The notes under the pieces were generated by a model. That model was not told where the DNA came from and searched no databases. It was given only the letters and a program-made list of their open reading frames with translations. This document shows, piece by piece, positions 1 through 11,963 of a stretch of 64,000 bases of DNA (positions within the stretch are counted from its first letter, which is position 1; every line of letters begins with the position of its first letter). Made by a program: the position numbers and the translations under genes. Origin of the DNA: Carex sylvatica (lineage: Eukaryota; Streptophyta; Magnoliopsida; Poales; Cyperaceae); NCBI GenBank assembly GCA_964058845.1, contig CAXKVR010000089.1, forward strand, positions 186,001-250,000, in the 5' to 3' direction.

Positions 1-1497
1 ATCAACTTCATCGCTCCAATACAAACTAATTCTGGTTGCATAAGAAACACCTCAAATTGGTTCTTTAGATGAAATTGAACTTATAAACGTGTTTAATGAG
101 CTCTGACGATGGTGTTTGAAAGAAAAATCAAGGAAATCCACGTTCAAAATGGCCAGAACAAAGGAAAAGAACTATAAAGCCCAAAATTGAACTTCTGGCG
201 GCAAAGTGCCATTTCCGGCCACCCCCGAACTCCGACAAGGAGCGCAAACGCCCCAGAGAGTGGAGACGATCCTGAGGGTATGTCTCCTCGGCGGTGCCTT
301 GGCCGGAGCAGCACCGGAGAAAATGGCCAGGCGTAGCGGATTCAAACCCTAGTTCACACCGGGTTTGCACGATCTTGAAGTAATCTTGGCCTTGTGATGT
401 CAGCGCGAAAATAATATTTAAAAGGAGCACGAATCTTGAAGATGGGAGAATAATCCTGATGTCAATCAAATCTTAAAAAAACTGATTGGGTAGGCCCCCC
501 AGTCAGGAATCCATTTCCACTGTGGTAATAGAATATTTCTGTTTAGATTAAGGCCGTTTGATCGGAATCCGGACCAATCTGGACAGAGGTGGAACGCACG
601 GGCTCGCTTTAATAGTCATGCAGATTCTGATTGAACGGTCTAGATCCAAACAGATATTTTATGTTCCCTTACGTGATACAAAATCCATGTCAGTGGGTCG
701 ACATTTAAATCAAAACGGATTCGGCCTGGTGTGAACATTGACGCTCCCTGCACCACTTGATTTTGATCTTGCGCTAATCTCGGTGTATCCAAAGTTAATT
801 GAAGGCAACCATATGGAGAACCTGAAATTATGAATTTGTACAGCGCCATCCTTTATATTTACAAATAGGACGTCAGAGACTTGAAAATCCTTACTAATGT
901 ACCCTTAGCCCAAGTTATTTACCACAAAGCCCCTCTAAACTTCTCAAAATGTGGCCGAAGATCCTCAGATTTACAAATGGGTCCTCAGGACGACGGGACC
1001 CCCAAAAGGCCAAAACCCTCGCAAACAGAGCCACTGGGACGGTGGGGCCTAAAAATTTGCTCACAACCCCTTCTAACCTTACCAAATCGCTTCCATAGTC
1101 CATGACCTTCAAAAATAAGTAACCTTCAGAAGTTTATAAACAAGATCCTGAAAACTAAAGTTTTACAATCAAGTCCTTCTGGCTTATAACTTTTTTATTT
1201 CAAACCCGAATAAGCTGAAACCAACTCCAAATTGACCCAAATAAAATCGGACACAGCATTTTCAACCCATTTGCAAATATATTTTGTGAAAATTAATTAA
1301 TTGAATTTATTTCTCATACGGTCAAGTGAGAATTTCGAATCATTAATTATTTTATCCACCCAAATGAACAAATTCTATATCCATCCGTCCTTTTGAAAAA
1401 CTTTTATTAGTAGTTGACTGATAAGACTCTTTTTATGAATTAAGACTAAATAAGTTTACTGCGGACAAGTGCACAGAAAATTAGTTTTGCATTCACA
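1..1497. other. Intergenic DNA, no gene recognised
   Basis: No coding region is supported here. Bases about 150-350 are more GC-rich than the surroundings, but the open frames on either strand match no family I recognise. Bases about 545-660 resemble the degenerate repeats at 12040-12330 (shared strings such as GTCTAGATCCAAACA), so part of this stretch is probably an old dispersed repeat. Confidence 0.5.
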
Positions 1498-1505
1498 CAT
1501 AATAA

Positions 1506-2708
1506 CCGACATTTTTAAAAATACCCAAAAATAAAAATAAATTATTAAGAATAACCACGATTTGGATAAAATTTTAAAAATGCCCAAACCGTGGATTTTT
1601 TCCACGGTTTTGAATTTTTTTCAAAACCGTGGAATAAATTCACGGTTTTGATTAAAAATTCAAAACCGTGGATTTATTCCACGGTTTTGGAATTTTATTC
1701 ATTTTGTTTTTTTTTTTTTTTTTTTACTGGTTTGAATTTTTTTTATGTATATATGTATATGATGTATATGTATATAATATATGTATATGATGTATATGTA
1801 TATAATATATGTATATATGTATATGTATATAATATATGTATATATGTATATGTATATAATATATGTATGTATGTATATATAAATGTTCTATTTTTAGTTC
1901 ATTTCAAATAATGAATTATGTACATAATTAATAAAATTTATAACCAAAATATAGCACCTATACATTTTAATTCAATTTTTATAAATTCACGGTCCTGAAT
2001 TTTTATCAATTTTATTTTTGCTTTTATTTTTTTGCACTACTAAGGTTCAAAATAAATAAAATATCCACGGTTTATTATATATACATATACATATATACAT
2101 ATATTATATATATACATAAAAAAATAAACCGTGGATATTTTATTTATTTTGAACCTTAGTAGTGCAAAAAAATAAAAGCAAAAAAAAAATTGATAAAAAT
2201 TCAGGACCGTGAATTTATAAAAATTGAATTAAAATGTATAGGTGCTATATTTTGGTTATAAATTTTATTAATTATGTACATAATTCATTATTTGAAATAA
2301 ACTAAAAATAGAACATTTATATATACATACATACATATATTATATACATATACATATATACATATATTATATACATATACATATATACATATATTATATA
2401 CATATACATATATACATATATTATATACATATACATATATACATATATTATATACATATACATCATATACATATATTATATACACATACATCATATACAT
2501 ATATACATAAAAAAAATTCAAACCAGTAAAAAAAAAAAAAAAAAAAAAAAATGAATAAAATTCCAAAACCGTGGATTTATTCCACGGTTCTGAATAAAAA
2601 TTCAGAACCGTGGAATAAATCCACGGTTTTGAATTTTTAAAATTTTATCCAAATCGTGGTTATTCTTAATAATTTATTTTTATTTTTGGGTATTTTTAAA
2701 AATGTCGG
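1506..2708. mobile_element. Foldback element, 1.2 kb near-perfect palindrome
   Basis: The ends are CCGACATTTTTAAAAATACC and its reverse complement, flanked by the 8-bp direct repeat CATAATAA (1498-1505 and 2709-2716). The two arms, each about 590 bases, are complementary almost to the centre near 2095. Each arm contains smaller hairpins built from CCACGGTTT/AAACCGTGG and a tract of TATATG-type units. That tract has more units in the right arm (about 2330-2510) than in the left (about 1745-1880). A transcript would fold into one very long hairpin. No coding region is credible: the low-complexity open frames are mirror images of each other. The class is uncertain. An 8-9 bp target duplication fits a hAT- or Mutator-type foldback. 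Confidence 0.85.
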
Positions 2709-2716
2709 CATAATAA

Positions 2717-4297
2717 AGTATGATTTATTGATAATATTGAAATAATAAACAAGATTGTTAATTAATATATTGACTTGATCTTGCCCGGAAACAAATGATC
2801 ATACAGAAAAGAATTAAGATATTATGTAGAAATTATTATTATAATTTTCCATATCTTTATCGAACAATAAATTTATGCATCTCAATAATTACTTTAAGAT
2901 GCGTGTTTCTTATTAGCATAAAGTTATATGTTTAATTTTTTTTTCTAAATATATGTTTTCATCAATTTCATCAATATCTATAAGTATATTGAAGTACTAA
3001 ATTATTTAGTGTCTTATTTAAATACATGTTAAGAAACTATCCATAATATAAATTAGATTTTTATTTGTTACCACCATCGATCTTTATATATTTTATTTAT
3101 TTATTTTTACAATAAATTATCAGTTATTAACATTTTTTTGTAATAAAAAAAATTGAGAGTTAATGGACAATCAAACAAGAAAATAGTTACCTTGTTTGAT
3201 TCAGACGGGCATATAATTAATTTCCTATTATTAACTAATCATTCAATGAAACGATTAACAAGCTTTTTCGACCAAATCTGGTCCAAAGAGGATCAGACGG
3301 TATCCCTAACCCTTGTTCAATAGAAGGAAGAAAGTACATGATGTATAATAATTTATGTTAAGTTTAGACTATGACATTGATTTTATGAAATTATAGATAT
3401 TAAAATTGATTTCAACTAACGGCGAATTCAAACCCGTTAAAATCAATCTATTTCATGAATAATGTATTTATATGTAAAATAATAATACAAAAAAACAATC
3501 AAATTATAGTCAAATAGATAAAAAAGAAATTACAAGTTAATTTTAATACATTTATTTTTCATTATTATAAAACAAATGCAAGCATTTTACATTAAATTTG
3601 CTTTTCTTTTTAGGATAACGAACTTCTTTTCCAGCTTAGTTTACTTTGGTTTACACTGCTATTTTGGAATCAGTTCATGTTTATCACTTAGGCATCATTC
3701 TTTTATCTGATATATATGCAATTGTTTTATCCCTACAAACTCTCATATTAGCTCATAAAGCTATATATTATTTTTATTTTATGTTTTTATGTCCATTGGA
3801 CCACGTTCACAATTTTAAATCTTTGCTATGTATCAACATGAAACTATATAACTATGTACAAGATATGATCTAAAAGGAATTTAAATAGAAGAACAACTAT
3901 ATTTTAGCCCCCATATGACAACATGCAGTTAATTAGTTCATTGTTACCAACATATATATACGTACCCCAACCAACCTGAAATTATAAAAAAAATATAGTA
4001 ATATGATCAAATGAGCATATAATTTGGAAATTATAAAAAAAATAAAAATGCTTTAATTTTTAATTAGATACCTGTAGTAGTTGGCTAGTTGCGTTGGTGG
4101 TAAGAGAAGAATCATTAAAGAAAGTCAAAGCTTCTTTCATTTTTTCTATTGAAAAAATTCCACACTAAAAATTTGAGATGAGATTGCATAATCAGAATAT
4201 TGAACCCTCATGGCGAAATTCACGGATCGATCCTGCCATTCAGAAAATATTTTTAACAGATTTGCATAGAAACCCTTTACAAATGATAAATCCTTAA
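2717..4297. other. AT-rich intergenic DNA
   Basis: I see no gene, RNA or clear transposon in this stretch. Its composition is strongly AT-rich and open frames are short. Confidence 0.5.
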
Positions 4298-4470
4298 CAT
4301 CACGTGAAATACAAAAAAAAAATACTAGAATATTTATAGCAATTCCTTTCATTTCTCACTCTAATTGTCATAAACACCCAGGCTTAACATCACGTGAATT
4401 ACAAAAAATAAAAGAAAATCTATAACAAATCCTTTCATAAATTAACTTGACAGCCCTGTCAAGCTTTCAA
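4298..4470. repeat. Imperfect tandem duplication, unit about 86 bp
   Basis: The string TTAACATCACGTGAAATACA near 4298 recurs with one change near 4384. Both copies are followed by an A-rich run and a CCTTTCAT motif. It lies just downstream of the argininosuccinate synthase fragment. Confidence 0.55.
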
Positions 4471-4539
4471 AACAAAAAAAAAAGGAAAAAAAAGCAGTTC
4501 CTTTTTTTTTTATCACTCAATTGTCCTAAACACCTGGTA

Positions 4540-4985
4540 CCCCTGGGTGTTTGGGCAAGCTAATAGGGACTGGTACACTAGGTGACCGTGACCGAGCCCA
4601 TGTAGAACTTGATCTCTACCGACCCAATGGTTGTCTCAGTGATCATGTCCATAAAAATATAGATTGCCTCACGCAGCAGGTCAGATAGTATACCCGAATG
4701 AACTAAGTCGGAAAGCTTAAGCTCGAGCATGTCTTTTTGTTGCATGGTCTCGCAGCCAAGGGTTAGCGATTGAAATTCACGCAGAGCATGCCACATAATG
4801 GTGCCACCAGATGTGTTGTAGTCACCGCGATACATCATACCATCCAGCTGATTTTCATCCATGCCAATGAGGCCAATATCATGATTGGTACCAACTGTGT
4901 TTAGTTCAGCAAGGAGGGTGGCAACGGAAATCTCCTGGTCATCAATAGAAAAAAGGAGGATTTTGACAAAATCAAAATCCAAGTA
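4540..4985 (-). pseudogene. Argininosuccinate synthase fragment (pseudogene)
   Basis: Argininosuccinate synthase joins citrulline and aspartate in arginine synthesis, in plants normally in the plastid. The minus strand encodes about 134 residues that follow the C-terminal part of that family: DFDFVK, then ISVATLLAELNTVG, GMDENQLDGMMYRGDYNTSG (family: VENR.VGMKSRGVYETPG), LREFQSLTLGCETMQQKDML and GSVEIKFYMGSVTVT. After VTVT the frame meets a TAG, then CTSPY and a further TAG, where the family reads VTGRKSPY. Many conserved residues are replaced and there is no N-terminal ATP-binding part. Upstream at about 4986 an AG|G resembles an intron border, which suggests a genomic rather than retro-copied fragment. 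It is non-functional. The family assignment is from memory of its motifs. Confidence 0.75.
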
Positions 4986-5114
4986 CCTACAAATTCATTC
5001 AATATATATATAGAACTAGCTCAATAAATTTTAGAATAAAGGGTGGATTACTACTTCTGCCAGTCCGGTTCTAACAGTAAGAAGGTACTCTATAGACAGA
5101 GGCAATAAAGTTGA

Positions 5115-5512
5115 GTGAGGCTATGGTACTTTGCAATGTACATATTGTTTTGTGCATTGAATTCATATCTTTGTTCTCAAAGTCCAAATAGTTGATCTGA
5201 ACCACTCAACATTATTATAATATGAAAATATATTTGGAAACTAAATTTTATATTTTTTGGAATTTCTGTACTATTTTTTTTGGTAGGTAGAAAATCACTA
5301 CTTTCGAATAGTTCATAATTTTTAGATCAAGTGATTTTTTAAATGTCTCAAAACAATAGTAAAAAAATAAAAAAATAAAAAATTTGATCTCTAAGTATAT
5401 TTATATATAATAATGATGTTGAGTGGTTCAGATCGATTATTTAAACTTTAAAAATAAAAATACGAATTCAATGCACAAAACGATCTGCGCATTACAAAGT
5501 AACATAGCCTCA
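5115..5512. mobile_element. MITE, foldback type, family 1
   Basis: The terminal inverted repeats are GTGAGGCTATGGTACTTTGC and its imperfect complement, flanked by ATAAAGTTGA on both sides (5105-5114 and 5513-5522). The interior carries the conserved core seen in five other copies in the window: a string like AAAGTCCAAATAGTTGATCT near each end, then AATTTTATATTTTTTGGAAT and an AAATCACT motif toward the centre. The element is almost wholly self-complementary and codes for nothing. Confidence 0.8.
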
Positions 5513-5522
5513 ATAAAGTTGA

Positions 5523-6244
5523 TTGGTTTTGGGCCATATTGGGCTGGAAGTGTTCTTTCGATTTTTCTATGTAGGCTGAGTTATAAATTGCTACAGTGGA
5601 TTGTAACATAGTTTTAATAGAAATGTACTTAAATTTTGATATGACCCTTGTAATTTTTGTTTCCAAACTTAAAAAAGATATTAATTAAAATTTCATTGAC
5701 AAAAGCGTTGTTGCATTTTTATATTTTTCCTCATGAATCTTCAGAATACATGAATTTACTTTAAAAATAGCCTTGTTTATATTTTGACAATAAAACTTGA
5801 CAAACTTTGTAGTGATTTTAAATACACTGTAAATATAGTGAATTTGGAGTGGATAATGTTAATACTAAATTCGTATCTGTCTGTCAATTAGTGAATACGA
5901 ATATGAAGGCAAATAGTAAACAAATGTCAAAATTTTAAACCATATCCATCTTAGACTAATACAAATACGAAATGGTTAATTCTTGAATAAGGATTCTAAA
6001 ATGAATACAAGACAAATAATTATCGAATAATCATGTCATAAGAAAATCCACCCAAATAATGCTCTTATATAATATAATACAAGTATTAGAATTTTAAAAA
6101 AATACTCTTTTTAGCAATGCAAAAGTTAAAAAATTGCGAATTATTTTTTTCCGTATTAATGAGCAAACTTCGCAGTCAAATTAATCTCGACACGTGAACA
6201 TAAAAAAAAAAAAAATTCAAGTTTGGTTGGGATTCCGGAGAACA
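5523..6244. other. AT-rich intergenic DNA
   Basis: Nothing recognisable: no open frame of credible composition and no repeat termini found. Confidence 0.5.
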
Positions 6245-6490
6245 CTAGGGAATAAAAATATAACATAGGCCTGATGCCCATCGAATATACTTTTATGTTC
6301 TTTGGGCTCTATCACCGTACAATCAGCATTAATGTGCGCACAGAAATTGATAAAAACTCACACATTTATTACGGAGTGCACGAATCTTGATGCAATTGGA
6401 TGGTCACAACACCCATCGAACTAAAGTAGATCCAACGGGCATCGGACCTACTCCGACTCCCATAGGTCTCTATAAGAAGGAGCTCACATC
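6245..6490. repeat. Dispersed repeat, inverted relative to 40505-40745
   Basis: Bases 6370-6465, including ATCGGACCTACTCCG, match the reverse complement of 40519-40610. The similarity extends through the stretch with TTGATAAAAACTCA and the CACCGTA string. It is a non-coding dispersed element, perhaps MITE-like; exact ends are not clear. Confidence 0.6.
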
Positions 6491-6659
6491 CCACGTCGTG
6501 TATATGTCCAATCACATGGGTCTGGCTTTCTTCCGAAATTTTATTTTTACTATTAGAAAACAAACCAAATTACTATGAAATTTGATAAATTTCATTTTTG
6601 ACACAGGATGCCATCACCCCCAAAGGTGAGGCCAGCGATGGTCGACAACATCATTTTTG

Positions 6660-7405
6660 ACATGCAAATCAGCCTATAAAATGATGAAAAACTTGGGAGT
6701 AGTCTTCGCATACCATAAAATCTTGTGAAAACTGAAAGTCTTAACAAAGGTTCAAATATTCATCAGGCCGATGCTAGAAAACAAAATATTAACACAGAAA
6801 ATCTTAATGATGAGATGCTGCACAGTGCCATTTGAGTGCCACTTATGCTAAAATAACGATATGGAAACAAGGGACCACCTGTTTTGAGACTGCGGCTACG
6901 CAAGGAGATTTTGGAGGGGTTTGTGTGCCCAATTCAACATCATGCTGGAAAATATCCGAGAAGCGCACAATATGTGGTTAGGTCTGCCACACCTATCTTG
7001 CCAAATGAAGATGCAACAACGGATGGTTTGGGCAGCGGGAGCATGGGCGGCTTGGAAAGAAAGGAATAGAAAGCTTTTTTCAGACAAGAATAAACTGATG
7101 GACATCTTAATTAATGAAACAATTATCACTATCATGCATTGGTTGTGTACTATTTAAGGAGGAGTGAAGGGGTGATGGTGTTGAACACGCGGGAGCATAC
7201 GTTATGCAACTCGCAATTCTATCTACCATTTGAAAAAAACAGTCATGCTAGAGCTAGAAATAGAAATATGTATGTATAGAGTTTATATTTTCTGTTTTCC
7301 TGTTATTCTTTTTCGTTTTTAGCTTACTTAGGTGCATAGTATTATAAATAAACTTTTGATTTTCTTATCAATATATTATTGGCAATGCCAACCTTTAAAA
7401 AAAAA
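6660..7405 (+). pseudogene. LINE 3' end: zf-RVT region of a non-LTR retrotransposon
   Basis: The plus strand reads CCTVPFECHLC, then NNDMETRDHLF, DCGYARRFWRGLCAQFN and WAAGAWAAWKERNRKLF. This is the pattern of the zinc-binding reverse-transcriptase tail (zf-RVT) of plant L1-type LINEs, C..C..ETxxHLFxxC followed by W..WxERNxR.F. The frame contains stop codons, for example after HLC and after HLF. A non-coding tail runs to an A-rich run at 7398-7405, as expected for a 3' end. The rest of the element (endonuclease and most of the reverse transcriptase) is absent, so this is a 5'-truncated, decayed insertion. Confidence 0.75.
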
Positions 7406-7408
7406 TTA

Positions 7409-7593
7409 TTTTTGATACGGTCGCAATGTAAATTGTGGATAGAAATTGAGTGTCCGCAATGTGATCAAAATTTTGTTTTTAATATGTTTTGATTGGCTAA
7501 AAAATTTGGGCCCCACAAAATATGAGAAACAACGTCTGTGAGTAAGAAAAAAAAATTGTTGTCTGCAATTTCATGTTGCAGTCGTATCAAAAA
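7409..7593. mobile_element. Short MITE with TTTTTGATACG termini
   Basis: The left end TTTTTGATACGGTCGCAATG pairs with the right end, whose reverse complement reads TTTTTGATACGACTGCAACA. The element is about 185 bp, non-coding, and begins directly after the LINE tail. Confidence 0.65.
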
Positions 7594-8485
7594 TGACATT
7601 ATGACCAAATCGTGATTATTTGATTTTTTTTTTTTTTTAGTTATATTTAAACATTTTAGTTCTTAGAGTAAACGTACAATTAACTATACAGTGTGCTATT
7701 GAATAGCACTATAGCAAGTCAATTTTACTTATATTTTGCTTTATTCAAGATTTTTTTTTCTAATATTCTCTGATATAAACGTACTATTTATTTAGCACCG
7801 CGCGTCCCTCTTATGAAAATGGAATTGAGCACTACTAATATGGATTTCATTGCAAAGGTAATTAATCAATTGCAAATTTTCAATGCAACAAATATATAGA
7901 AGCTCTTTAAAGGGAATGAAAATATTCACATCCTAATTAATACTACTGTATAGTCTGTATAATACTGCTTTATTGCTATCATATCATCCATTCTCCTTTT
8001 ATACATTTAAAAAATGATTCCCGTTTAATAGGCATCATAATTGTTTTTAGAATTGCTTTTAGAGTGAGGTTACGATACTATGCTTACCAGGGGTGGAGGT
8101 AGAAATTTACTAACTAGGAATCAAACACGTGCTAAATTTTTTTCTCAATATGAAGTGGTGAGTCCGAGAAATAAATTTCTGTCACCGACTCAAACTGGAC
8201 TCATCTGAATTTTTCACTCTCTGACATGTGAGGTTTTTATTTATTTTTATTAAAATAAGTTTTAAAATTCTAGAAGTTTCTCAAATTATACAAAGTCTTT
8301 TTTTTTTTTTTTTTAAATGTGAATCAATAGTATAAAATTTGACAAAATATGAGAGTTAATTTTTTTGAAAATGTAGCATTTTACCATAAATTATAGAGAA
8401 AAAAATATACTTTATTATCGGTTTTTGAAACAAAAAATGGGAGCCAATTAACTCCCATTCTATAGGCATATCTCCACTACTAATG
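7594..8485. other. Intergenic DNA
   Basis: Nothing recognised apart from A/T runs. Confidence 0.45.
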
Positions 8486-8489
8486 CTTA

Positions 8490-8820
8490 GTGCATATCGG
8501 TCCGTACTATAGCTTAATATTTTTTTTTTTCAAAATTCAAATAGTTAATCAGAACTGCTCAATATAATTCATGAAAATATACTTTGTTGACCAAATTTTA
8601 CAATAAAAACAAAATAGATAGGTATCAATAATTTCAAATGATATAGAAATTTTAGATCAAGTGATTTTCTACATATCTGCAAAAATAGTAAAAAAATTCT
8701 CAAAAATATAAAATTTCATCTCCAAATACATATTCATATAGATATCATAATGAACAATTCGGATCATGAACCGTTTAATTTTGAAAACAAAAATATAGAA
8801 CCATAGTATGGACCTCATTC
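8490..8820. mobile_element. MITE, foldback type, family 1
   Basis: The termini around CATATCGGTCCGTACTATAG (left) and CCATAGTATGGACC (right) are imperfect complements. The interior has the same core as the element at 5115 (AATAGTTAATCAGAACTG, then CAAATTTTAC, then an AGTGATTTTCTAC motif). The target duplication was not resolved. Confidence 0.65.
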
Positions 8821-9342
8821 ATATTTTAGTTATACTTGACAATCTGCATAGTAAATGAAATTAATCAAATTAAATAGTTTTACATCCCTTGTTGACATTC
8901 ATAGACTGTCCAACTGTATTCTCAGAACCTCATTTCTAATACTGATTAGTAAAATATCATATCAATCTTAATTATTCAATTGGTGGTACATTATAAAGTT
9001 GTGATATTATGGTCATTTTCCTGGTAATTTTAGGGGCTGAAAAGTCAGCATATTATTTATTATTCTGGTATTTTCCAATAAACAGAGACTAATATGGTAT
9101 TTTATAAAAATTCAAGTATTCTGGTACTCTTCTGGTAAACTAGTTTTTCATGCTTTTCTTTAAGCTTTGGGTGTTCTGGTTCATTTCTGGTACATTCAAA
9201 GTCATAAATTAATTAACAAACAAAACAACAAATAAAATGCACACAAAACATTGTTCCAAATTTTAAATCAAGTATAAATATATTTCCCTACTAAGGCTTA
9301 AAACATGCAAATTTCAACTCTCAAGCTCTATGAAATTATGTT
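8821..9342. other. PAS2 downstream region with repeated CTGGTA motif
   Basis: This lies 3' of the minus-strand PAS2 gene and probably includes its 3' UTR near 9200-9342. Between about 9020 and 9195 the hexamer CTGGTA, or the shorter TCTGGT, recurs at least six times. A related motif is dense at 28110-28420. No coding region seen. Confidence 0.5.
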
Positions 9343-11934
9343 TTATGCAGCCTTTAATTTGGAGAGAGCCTTCTTCCTTTGCCCGAGCATATACGTATAC
9401 ATATGCGGGCTACCTATAGAAACAAAAAATAATACAACAATCAAATACAAAATAAAACATGATAAAGCTGGAAACCCTATCAATCAAGTAGAAGTAAAAC
9501 GAACCTGGGACGTAGATTCCGAGCACGGCAAGTGCTGCAAAGTAATAATCAAAGGACGAGTTCCATTTGTTTGGCATCCTTATGCAATATTTCTCTGATG
9601 CCTGTGGTGAAACCAGCAATTATTGGACAAATTTGTCCCTTCTTGTATCATTTGCAGAAACCCATTTCTTATATAATTGAAATAAGTTATCAAGGTTGGG
9701 GCTTAAGAGTAAAAAGAGGCAAAAATATGAGGTCCATCATGGGTACGAGATATGTTTGTGAGTGTTGAAACAAGGGCAAAATGGTCATCTTGAACTCTCT
9801 TTTTTTATATTCAGCAAATTTTGTTATACCAGCCCAATAAATGCAAATCAGCTATAGTAATTCGCAAAAAGAGGCGAAAATATGAGGTCCATAAGGGGTA
9901 GGAGATATGTTTGTGAGTGTTCAAACAAGGGTAAAATGGTCATCTTGTACTATTTTTTTTATATCCAGCAAATTTTGTTATACTAGAACAATAAATGCAA
10001 ATCAGCTATAGTAATTTGCAAAAAGATTTCTCTATAACAGGTTTTTCAGTTACCTTGATATATGGCAAAGCGATATAAATTAGGCCAACTTCGCTTGTGA
10101 TACCAGTTGGGTATAAAAGCAAGAATGTGCTATATCTATACAAAAGATTGAAAAATCAATAGTTAGATTATATTATCTTTTTCTCTTCAAGCTGGGATTT
10201 TGAATCTGGTAAGAAAATGCCAGTATAGTATGGTTGTAACCTGAGCCATAGAAGCCATGAAGGGGTAAATCCGAGCGCCTCTTTCATACCAAAAAAGGAG
10301 TATCTGATTATCTGTATACAAATTTATTATCAATTAGCAAAAAACTGTACATAACCTTTTTTTCCCATTCTTTCTTTTTTCGGGAAATTTTATGTATTCC
10401 CCTTAAAATCCTTGAAATTATGCATTTCTCCCTCTAAAATTCATATCATCTATCCTTCTATATTTCAAAAACTCACAAATTTATCCAATTTATTGACTTT
10501 TCTATTAAAACTCATTTTAAGGGGGGTATACATGAAATTCCCCCTTCTTTTTCTAAAATTTTGAGAGACTATACCTCAGTAAGAGACCAGCTGATAACCA
10601 GAGAACTAACCAGAACATGAGTCCTTGTCTACACAACCAAAAGGTACAAAAGCCAATCAGAGAAGAGAAATTTCATAATTGAGTTTGTATTTTGAGTGAG
10701 GCTATGGCCTACGATACTATGCATAGCACGTATTGGTCCGTACTATGAATATTTTCTTTTTAAAAATCCAAACAATTGATCTGAACTGTTCAACATGATT
10801 TCCATATGAATCAATATTTCTTTTTTTACTATTTCTATAGATAGTTAGAAAATCACTTGATCTAGAGATTCTCAACCATTCAAAAGCAGTAATTTTCTAA
10901 GTATCTAAAAAAATTAGTAAAAAAAATTATAAAAAAATAAAATTTAGTCTGCAAGTACATTTTCATATGAAAATCATGTTGAACGATTCACATAGACTAT
11001 TTGGACCAATCTACGCTATGCATAGTACAAGCCACACTCTTTGTATTTTTAATTTTTATACCTCAGGGAAGCTGTACAAAATGCCCCAAGTAACAAATAG
11101 CCGAGACCCAATTTGTGGCAGAGTAGCTGACACAGGTGATCTAACCAATCCTACACTAATCAACTCAGTAAATCAGTAATAATCATAAAAAAGGGACAAT
11201 AATTTTATCTAAAGATGAAAAATAATTACTTACCAACAAGTCCATGGAAAATCTGCCCATCAAGCAAAGATAAACAATAGAAGGGGAAAAAAAAAGGTGA
11301 GAAATCAGCTCAAATTAAACAACAAAATGACGCTTTTAAGTTTTTTACAGTCATTGGAACATGTTCATTTGATCCAGTTTATTTGGTTTTCAATTAAACT
11401 GACAAATTTTGGATTAAATGGTTCAATTTTTTGGTTTAAAGGGTTCGGTTCAGTTTAATCTCTTTTACCGACTGATATATATCTTGAGTTTTGATCTTTA
11501 AACCAAACTTACTTTAATTTTTTTTTTCTTCAGTTGGTTCAGTTAGATTTTTGAAAACCGAATAAAATTTTGGTTTAACTATTTTAATCTGGTTTTAATG
11601 GAACCAAATTGACATAAATTGGAAAACAATGTTGTATGAAATGCTTCTAATTGTTGATACCTCAAGGATTGCAGCTGTTTGGGCAAGTTGCAAAGGTTTC
11701 TCCACAGCATCATACACTGCTGCTGTACCTGACTCGTTCAAAGCCTTTATAGCAAAAACCAAAACCTGAAGCCTGATCAACCAAATCAAACACACAATTC
11801 AATCCAGAAGCAATTGAGTTACAGGAATCTAGAAATCGAGAAAGAGAGAGAGAGAGATGTCACCATCCAGTGAAGATTGCCCAGTTGTAAAAAGCGAGAT
11901 AGATCCGCTTGACTGTGGAGAGAAAGTCCGCCAT
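9343..11934 (-). CDS. PAS2: Very-long-chain 3-hydroxyacyl-CoA dehydratase (PASTICCINO2 type)
   Basis: PAS2/PHS1 proteins remove water from 3-hydroxyacyl-CoA, the third step of very-long-chain fatty acid elongation, in the ER membrane. Nine exons read by hand (minus strand): 11934-11864, 11772-11661, 11252-11234, 11150-11062, 10628-10575, 10311-10241, 10135-10054, 9601-9505, 9413-9343. All have GT-AG borders and compatible phases. They give 666 nt, 221 residues, the length I recall for Arabidopsis PAS2. Landmarks are the start MADFLSTVKRIYLAFYNW, YDAVEKPLQLAQTAA, RSPVSATLPQIGSRL, FFGMKEALGF, LLLYPTGITSEVG (Tyr and Glu at the positions expected for the catalytic pair), YVPGSPHMY and the C-terminus ALSKLKAA. 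The third exon is only 19 bp. Introns hold a MITE and a 155-bp tandem duplication. The reading frame is uninterrupted, so the gene is probably functional. Its 5' end was copied into unit B. Confidence 0.93.
9711..10020. repeat. Tandem duplication, period 155 bp, in PAS2 intron 7
   Basis: AAAAAGAGGCAAAAATATGA at 9711 recurs at 9866 with one change. The following 150 bases match closely, and a third partial start (GCAAAAAGA) occurs near 10018. The repeat lies wholly between exons 7 and 8. Confidence 0.85.
10694..11039. mobile_element. MITE, foldback type, family 1, in PAS2 intron 4
   Basis: The element starts GAGTGAGGCTATGGCC and ends GCCACACTC. It is flanked by a perfect 10-bp direct repeat TTTGTATTTT (10684-10693 and 11040-11049). 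The core is shared with the copy at 5115. It occupies most of the 433-bp intron and leaves only 12 bases before the exon 4 donor. Confidence 0.85.
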
Positions 11935-11963
11935 TGGTGATGCTTCAGAGTTCAGATCAGAAT

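Noticed and set aside
1591..1911. Tyr/Met/Val-rich open frames in the foldback element (also 2288-2566 on the other strand)
   Set aside because: They are translations of TATATG-type repeats, mirror images of each other in the palindrome, and have no known domain.
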